Of a stretch of DNA of 64,000 nt, positions 56,845 to 64,000 are shown in pieces; positions within the stretch are counted from its first letter, which is position 1; each line of letters begins with the position of its first letter. The position numbers and the translations under genes are program-made. The notes beneath the pieces were generated by a model. It did not search any database. It saw only the letters and a program-made list of their open reading frames with translations, and was not told the DNA's origin. This stretch comes from Halichondria panicea (lineage: Eukaryota > Porifera > Demospongiae > Suberitida > Halichondriidae): the NCBI RefSeq assembly GCF_963675165.1, contig NC_087377.1:7209122-7273121 (forward strand), read 5' to 3'.

Positions 56845-59800
56845 ATGGCTTGGAGAATGAAGATAAAACTTCCAAAGCTGCAAATAACTCAAAGGCAAAC
56901 AGGTTCAGCTGTGAGAAGGTCTGTTACTCCCAGGGGTCTGCCGAAGGCCAATCATGAGACTGAAACAACAGTGAAAACAAGCACTGATCATGAAGCCAAT
57001 TCCATCCGGATTGACACCAGCACTCTTGATCAGAATGAAGACGTGGAGAACCAGGGTGCACGAAGTTTGCATGAGATAAAACAAATTGCTAATGCTGAAT
57101 CGTGGGGGAAAATTAGAGAGCGTCTCTTAAAGGCTGCTGTTGAAAGTTCTATTCTTCCACCTGGCCAGTCTTGCAGTGTGTGCGCTAACTGTGCACAGTA
57201 CAGATGTGTTGATTGTGGGCCTACAATATACTATTGTGAGGCTTGTCTCGGAGATTCTCATTTGATGCGCAACATTTTTCACTGTGCTGAACTGGGAGGT
57301 AAGGATTGATTTAATTGTTATGTTGAGCCTGGTTACTTTTACAGGATGAAATGTACAAGCCAATAACTATCGAGGGCCGGTGTATTGATGTCTCTCCTAA
57401 TCACCAATGTTCCACAAAGAAGGCAGTACCTCTTTGCTGTATTGACACAAAAGGTTAATTATACCAGTGCCATTCATCCAGTTACTAGTAATTACAATGC
57501 AGGGATTGAGCACAGAATCCAGTTTTGGTGTTGTGAATGTGAGACTGTATGTGAAACAATGATACGAGCTCGTCTATGGCCAGCAAGCCCAAGATTCCCA
57601 GAAACAGCATTCACTTTTGAGCTACTAGACTGGGCCGAGTCGCTTCTTCTGGAATGTCAAGTAGCACTTGGTGACTTTTGCAGGTCATTATACTTTAATT
57701 GCCCACATTTAGTGAAGAAGGTGTGTGGTATGATTTGATGTGATACTTTCATTACACTGTTTTTGTTTCTGTTAGAGAAGAGACATTTATGCTTCAATGA
57801 TCGACGCTTTTGAAGAATACAGGTGCTTTTTATTAACAGCTACACTGTAAAAAATGAAGTGCGGTGACTGCACTTTTTTCATTTTACAGTGTATATATGC
57901 CGTATAGATAGCGGGTTATTTTCGGAAAATTCTCATATTTTTCGTATTTAGAGCATTAATCGTATGCGCAATAGAATGTATGTTAGTATAATTATTCTAA
58001 GCTGTAGAATATGAATTAGGTAGAGTTCATACGAAACATTGCTATAGTTATGTTACATTATGATACATGGTCACATTGCCTTTCTATGACATACTGACTG
58101 TATGTCAGTATATAGGTATTTGAAAATGGAACTCCGGCATATGAGTTTCGTGAGCCCAAAGCTTGACAGTGGCAACATCTGTCCAGCTTGTCCAAAGGTA
58201 AGTTGAAAGTACTTGTATTTCTGATCACCTTTCCTTAGAATGACGGAAGCCTTTTCATTTCAATGGATGCTTTGTTTGGTCTACCCCGAAAAAAGTCTGC
58301 TGGGAAGAGCCACAGGCCTCCACTTCATGACTCTCTATTTTTTAAAGATCAAAGCAGTGTTGATGAGTATGTGTCAAATTCTTCCGAGATTAGGGAACTA
58401 CACAGAGTATGTTTATCATTAATAAAGGCCAGTTACTGTATCACACACAGACTTGTAATGATTTCCTTGCTGGAAGTGCATTGAGATCTGCAAATAGATA
58501 CTGTGCCCTCGATGAGACAGCTGTGTTTGGATCTGCCTGTAGACATGAATTTCCCCTCATGTTTATCAATTTGAAGCATGGTGAAAGGTGAATGTATCTG
58601 AACTGTATTTTTCATGCAGCTCTATTTAAAGTAAATTTTCAGGTTGTCATATGCAAAGTGGTTGCTGCTAGAAATGGTTCAGAATTATCCCACTCAGAAA
58701 CTTAATATCATGTATGATATTGCTTGCAAGCTCCATAAAAACTTATTGGTGAGTTGTACAGGATCAATTATGGAGGTACATATATCCATTTATTACGGTA
58801 TTTAGAAATCAGAGTGTTCTGAAGTCTTAGAGAAAATTGACCTGTCAATTCCATCGTTTCATGCATTTGGTCACAATGCACAGTGCCAGGTAACGTGAAC
58901 ATTTCAACCCTTGTGTTATGGTGTGTGTATTCATTACTTACTAGGCGGCTTATGGACCTACTCGACGAATAGAGTTAGGGCTCTCAGATGGTGAGGTAAT
59001 GGAACGTTTGTGGTCATACCTGCGACGGTTTTCTCGAATGACGAAGGAAATGCGACCATCTCACCGGATTGATGTACTCACTCACGCATTGTTGTTTTAT
59101 GGATCTAGAACGAAGCAAAAATTAGGTTAGAAAGTATTATATAAATCATAATAATTGATGTACGTTTATGCAGGGACTTTGCTGGCTAACCGCTGGAAAA
59201 AGGCAGAAGGGCTTAAACTTGCTGCGCAAAGTTCTTATGAGGAACTCACATCCTCTTTACCAGGTACTTACGCGTATATAGCCTCGGTCTTCCTGCCGAG
59301 TTATAATTATTGGAACGGCAAACAAATTATACGAAAACTCGGCCTGGGACCCATAAAATTATTAATGTCAGGTGTATTAATTATTCTTATGTATATAGAA
59401 ACTGTCACTGAGGACAATGTGAAACAGTGGGTTGAAGAGGATAGAGTTCTTATCTCTTCCTGTGTTGTGGCGAATTCCGGACAAGCTGACTGGAAGATCA
59501 CCTATGTTCAGCTGCTGCACACTTTGTGTACAGAAGATCTGTCAACACTGCAATATATAAGGTGGCTTGCAAGCATGTCTATTAATTTTTATGTACATTT
59601 ACAAAACTATAGACTCAAGAAACAACTAGAGGAATTTGAAAAAAAGCACGGGATAGCTGCTCGCTGGGATACCAGTGACCCCCAGTACATTGCAGCAAGA
59701 TCAATCGACTTGAAAGAGAAGCAGCACCAATTGCAGCTCTCACTTTGGTCTACTGTTTGTCGAAGACAGTTTCTTGTGAAAACAAAAGCAAAGTATGCAG

Positions 59801-60441
59801 GTATAATTATAGTGACCCCCATGACCTGCATGTACATATATACAATGTGATTTCCCTTATACATACATCACGTAGATGGTCAAAAGATTGCTAAAAGACT
59901 TTGCAAAGGAATTTCCAAAGAAACGAAAAAGGCCAATAAGATCCTCTCTGAACACCACCACATTTCTCTACAATTGGACCCATCATACTCAAAGCCAAAC
60001 ATCTCACAAGTTCTTTCTCCAGACAGCACTGTGTGGCAGCAAAGATTTGATGGAGCCCTTGTATCTACACATATGCCACAGTGTGTAAAACGGGATATCA
60101 TCGAAGCATACTTGTTGAAAGAACGATGCAACAAAGAACAGTGTCTCCTGAAAATCGACATGACGAATGTCATTAGCTACTGGCAAGAAAAGGCTTCATG
60201 CATCACAGCTCTCATTCTTGAAACAAGTGGTACAGATGCTTTTAAAGTAGGCTGTGTGTGTCTTTTGAAGAAATGTTTGGTTGAAGTTGAACATAACTGT
60301 TCCAAAGTGACCGTACTTTTTTCTAATATTCTCGAAAACTCTGAAAGTGTTGATTTAGACTCAGAGAATGATAGTTCGGACTCAGAGGATGATCGTTCGG
60401 ACTCAGAGAATGATCGTTCAGACATTGATGTAGATGATTAG
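56845..60441 (+). CDS. KDZ-type DNA transposase (CxC cysteine cluster plus KDZ core)
   Basis: ATG at 56845. Exons: 56845-57298, 57345-57453, 57503-57720, 57776-57822, 58116-58197, 58239-58406, 58451-58587, 58643-58748, 58806-58889, 58945-59125, 59174-59263, 59399-59561, 59613-59800, 59876-60441; about 863 aa. Residues 1-150: basic N-terminus and a Cys cluster (CSVCANCAQYRCVDCG, YYCEACLGDSH). Then CCIDTKG and WCCECETVCETMIRARLWPA with FTFELLDWAE, a KDZ-family signature. Likely catalytic residues: Asp in LFISMDALFG (about 313), Asp in YDIACKLHK (about 430), Glu in LSDGEVMERLWSYLRRF (about 485). CRHEFPLMF and FHAFGHNAQCQ are also family-typical. The tail is acidic (SDSEDDRSDSEND). All junctions match except the first, which is off by one base. 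Role: mobilises the surrounding element. Confidence 0.87.
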
Positions 60442-60927
60442 ATTATTTCTATGCAATTGTTGCATGCATGGTTGGTTGTTCCACTTCATAATCACATGCA
60501 CGTCACTTGCAAATAATATGCTGTTGTCAGAATGTTTGGTATGAATGCACATAATTATACAATAGTTTGCATTCTTCAATGAAGTGATCAACGTTCTTTA
60601 ATTATTATACATAATTATGTGTAATTATAAAAAATACACACTGTATAATTGTTATAGTTTTATGATGCGATAGTTTGGACCTATAGAGTGTAATAGTATA
60701 CTGCCATGCAATAATGCTGTTAAATGCTTGCAGCTGATTATGCTGTACTTTGTGTCTCTTAATTATTCCATGTCATGCATGTGCATATTAGTAGCTATCA
60801 AGTAACCATTTAATCACAATAATTATGACTTCACATTCATGGCATATAATTATTTCTAATAGATGTAGCATAATAATATTCATGCATGCAGTACCATACA
60901 GTGTCAACATCACTATAACAGTACATA
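60442..60927. other. AT-rich spacer between convergent genes
   Basis: ATAATTAT-rich, no exon. Presumably holds the 3' ends and polyadenylation signals of both genes. Confidence 0.6.
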
Positions 60928-63900
60928 CTAATCAGTACACTGGCTTGAACAAAACCATTTGCGTTTCTGGAACGACTCATCGGGGCTAATACCCACACAC
61001 TTCTTGTGGAACCACATTTTACAACTATCACATCTAATCATGGGTTTACTTCGATTATTTGGCTGCTTGCAATGGCAGTACAACTCAACTGTAACAATTT
61101 TTCGATAGAGGTTAGATGCAGGTACTCTCCTTTGACGTGTTTGAGGGAAACAATCTAGGTTCCCTTTAATAAAACCATCCTTCAAGTGTGTACGCATCAA
61201 GTCCACATTCTATGTGCTAAAAGTGGATCAGTGCTATGTACCAATTCCGTGGCATACGCAATGGCAAACACACCGCAATCACTACAATTTAGCTGCTTTT
61301 GCACATTCATTAAGCAAAACGTAGCAGACCTTGTTGAGCAACGCCAGAAACTACAAATTTGTTCAATTGTAGCAGAGCTGATGTCACTGTACATACTGTC
61401 GTACACTTTCAATGTACTGGTATCGCACCACACATTACTAACTGTTACCCAATGAGACTTGCCAACGAGGATGATCTGTACAAAAGGTGTTCCCTCGTCA
61501 ATGATTTTGAATGAGGTAGCCCTTTGCTCAAAGAGGACATTTTGCCAGCCGCTCAACTTATTGTCGCACTGTGATTTCAGCATAATTTGTGCGGCATTGA
61601 TAATCCGATCATTCAACCACTCTACACTCGACTCCAAGCAGACTTTGTCCTCCTGTTGTAACGTGAACATTGGTGATTTAATCCATGCTTTCATACAAGG
61701 CTTTACAGGACTGTCGCTGATTTCAATAGTTGATTGGTTTTTGCTGGTAGTATCTGTCTTAGCTTGGGAAGCTTGGAGAGCTTTTGTGAGGTTTTTTTTC
61801 GATTTTTTTTTGCTTTCTTATCCACTGGTTGTGAATCAATCTCAATTGATTGTATGTTTTCATGAGATTGTACATGGTTTGCATGAGAGAGCAAATCAGA
61901 ATCAGAATCGGATGATATCTCCGACATGACCCTAGATCGTTTCGGCTTGACTGAAGACTTGAGTGGCTCGGGGTGACTGCGTTTTGGCTTTGATTGTGAC
62001 AAGAGGCCAACAGGGAAAGGTGGTGGACTGGCTGCAAAAGGCAAATCACCATGGTTACGTGGGAATCCCGGGATACTTGGACAGGGGGTACATATATATA
62101 GGCATCGACAATTATTTAATAATTATGGTTCAATATTAACATAATTATAGACTATAATTATATATAATATACATGCATGCATGCAGTGAGATTTTATATA
62201 CTGGAAGCATGCAGTGAGATTTTATATACTGGAAGGATAATAATTATGATGATGCATGCCTGCCATGCATGCAGTGCATGCTGACTCACCAACAGTGACA
62301 ACAGCATGAAGCCAATTTATTACTTCTGGTGTGAATGCTTGTAACACATCTGATGTTCCCACAATTTGTGTGTACTCCATCCTAAGAGCAAAACCAAATC
62401 CACGAAAGCCAAGTTCATCAAGTTCATCAAACTGTAAATATTAATAAGAGTCACTGACACTGGAGCATCTAAAACCTATTATATATACAGGACTGGGGCA
62501 CTTAAAACCTTACTGCAGTGCTGAACTGGGGCACCTAAAAACCTTACCGCAGTACTGGACTGGGGCACCTAAAACCTTATTGCAGTGCTGAACTGGGGCA
62601 CCTAAAACCTTATTGCAGTGCTAAACTGGGGCACCTAAAACCTTATTGTAGTACTTGACTGGGGCACCTAAAACCTTATATTGCGCAGTATATACTGCAT
62701 GCATGGACTGGGGTATGGACTGGGATATGGCCTAAACCTTATATATATATATACTGCATGCAGTACTAGATTGGGGCGCCTAAATTCTTACTGCAGTATG
62801 CATAAACTGGACTGCATGGGGCACCTAAAACCTTATAATTATACTGGAGTACATGCATGGGGCTGCATGGGGAACCTAAAACCTTACTGCATTCAGTACA
62901 GGACTGGGGCACCTATAGAACCTACTGTATATAACAGAACAACTTGGCCGCATGATTCTCTGAGCTGCATGCGCATGCACCAGACGAGTATATAACTGCG
63001 TAATTATAGGGGGTACATTTGCCGATTTGGCGAATCAAAGTGAGGGTCGACAAAATTAAAAATTGCCTAGATACGCAGTCCCAGTATAATTTTATCGTAC
63101 AAAGTTATAATGATCTCATGATCGTCAAATTAAAAATCAGCAATAATACTTCAATCGCCAAACAATATAATTATATAGGCTCCCCAAATTACCCGCTATA
63201 TATACGGTATGGTTTTATAATTAGGTGCTCTGCGTGGTTCAAATATACTTATAATGTGCTGTATGCGTATATACACGTATATATAATTAACATACCAGCT
63301 TCTGAATCTTCCCAAAACGTTTCTCAGCTTCTTTTAGGACACCTTTATGGGAGAGTTGCTCATTCGTTTCAGAACGTTCTCTCAGAGCTTGTTTCTCATC
63401 GCTAGACAAGTTATTATAAGCTTCACTGGCTTCCTTGTTAAAAACACCTGGATTTCCAGCGGTTGCAATGGCACTCTTTCCACCTGTGTGCATGCATGCA
63501 GAACAATAGAGTATCTTGACAATGCATGTGTTTGTATGTGGATGTCGTATACATGCATGTATATATGTCTAGACCATGTATGCATGACGCTAATATATAT
63601 ATACCTTCAGATTTTCCGTACTCTTTTAGAAATTGGTGCCATGGCCCGCTTGACTTCTTCGGAATGTTGTACTGATCAGAGGGACCAGATTCACCCGCAT
63701 CAATGCCACCATGCTTAATTTTCATGTTTTCTCGGCGTATCCAGTTCTGTTCAACATCCATGAATCAATTCATCAAAAATACTACGTACTTCACTCAGTG
63801 AAAAAATGGTAATAAATCTACCTATAGATCTGCATAGTACATGATATAGTAAAAATAAATGTACCCTTATCTGCTTCTCGTTGAGGCCTGTACGGTCCTT

Positions 63901-64000
63901 TGCCATTTCCAGGAATGGTTGCTTTTTTTTGCCCCAACCTGTCATACCCTTTCGGTACAGCGACAGCAATATTGTAGTTGTTGAAGTGGAGAAAGGGGCA
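60928..64000 (-). CDS. Homeodomain-like, HMG-box, Ulp1-protease, PHD gene (5' end outside window)
   Basis: Exons, high to low: over 64000 to about 63866, then 63746-63605, 63483-63296, 62431-62290, 62031-60928. The first junction gives a homeodomain helix-3-like end (LNEKQIR then NWIRRENMK). The next two exons form an HMG box (SSGPWHQFLKEYGKSEG, then KEASEAYNNLSSDEKQALRER). The last exon has a Ser/Lys-rich linker, a C48/Ulp1-type protease (His in GKSHWVTVSN, Asp in LKVYDSM, Cys in NCSDCGVFAIAYA) and a PHD finger (CHCKQ...CDSCKMWFHKKC...WFCSSQC). Two one-base frame breaks interrupt it: in or near long A runs (61796-61812) and just after HRM (about 61205). Convergent with the KDZ transposase gene and probably the accessory gene of the same transposon. 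The join of all exons in one transcript is inferred. Confidence 0.7.
62455..62925. repeat. Tandem repeat, about 38-bp unit, in an intron
   Basis: Unit core CTGGGGCACCTAAAACCTTA with a variable GCAGT(A/G)CT spacer, about ten copies that decay to the right. Lies between the HMG exon and the next exon of the minus-strand gene. Confidence 0.88.

Noticed and set aside
60837..61031. Separate small gene overlapping the PHD exon
   Set aside because: Different frame of the PHD-encoding exon and its 3' flank.

Overview
The window looks like nuclear DNA of an invertebrate animal, most likely a demosponge such as Amphimedon. The reasons are AT-rich spacers full of AATTAT runs, short GT-AG introns, receptor genes with one extracellular module per exon, and very dense small TIR elements. 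The species is an inference. There are no operons and no prokaryotic features.

The main content is a cluster of paralogous single-pass receptors. Gene A (minus, 3' end off the left edge), a 3' remnant A' (about 6.4-7.5 kb), gene B (12.7-16.7 kb) and gene C (34.4-38.9 kb) lie on the minus strand. Genes D (44.1-48.2 kb) and E (50.1-54.9 kb) lie on the plus strand, on the other side of a 200-base assembly gap. I assembled B, C, D and E exon by exon. Every splice phase agrees, giving intact proteins of about 653, 639, 655 and 648 residues: signal peptide, one Ig-like exon, an FN3-like exon, three further beta-rich modules, a Pro/Thr stalk, one TM helix and a tyrosine-rich tail of about 70-90 residues. 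Tails carry YxxV, a YxxI/YxxV pair and, in B, D and E only, a terminal YVNV (Grb2-SH2-type) motif. The architecture resembles invertebrate self/non-self and immune receptors. It is the best candidate here for an undescribed system.

Between the receptors lie mobile elements. A BEL/Pao LTR retrotransposon (18.75-24.92 kb, minus) has LTRs identical by eye, a tRNA-Tyr-type primer site and a pol broken by small lesions. Two copies of one TIR element (8.86-11.61 and 39.16-41.13 kb) carry different nested insertions with readable target duplications. A family with TAGCCTCG ends makes 9-bp target duplications (Mutator-like); its largest member (41.20-43.26 kb) carries a broken RecQ-like helicase fragment and a ZAD-like zinc-finger fragment. 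Many small pogo-like, hAT-like and CCGTATAGCGGG-type MITEs are present.

At 25.7-29.5 kb is a poorly resolved second set of TM and cytoplasmic-tail exons with ITIM-like tyrosines. The right end (56.8-64.0 kb) holds a KDZ-type transposase gene of about 14 exons (plus) facing a convergent gene (minus, running off the right edge) that encodes homeodomain-like, HMG-box, Ulp1-type protease and PHD-finger segments. This probably represents one large KDZ transposon with an accessory gene. Tandem repeats lie at 17.2-17.8, 55.5-56.2 and 62.5-62.9 kb.
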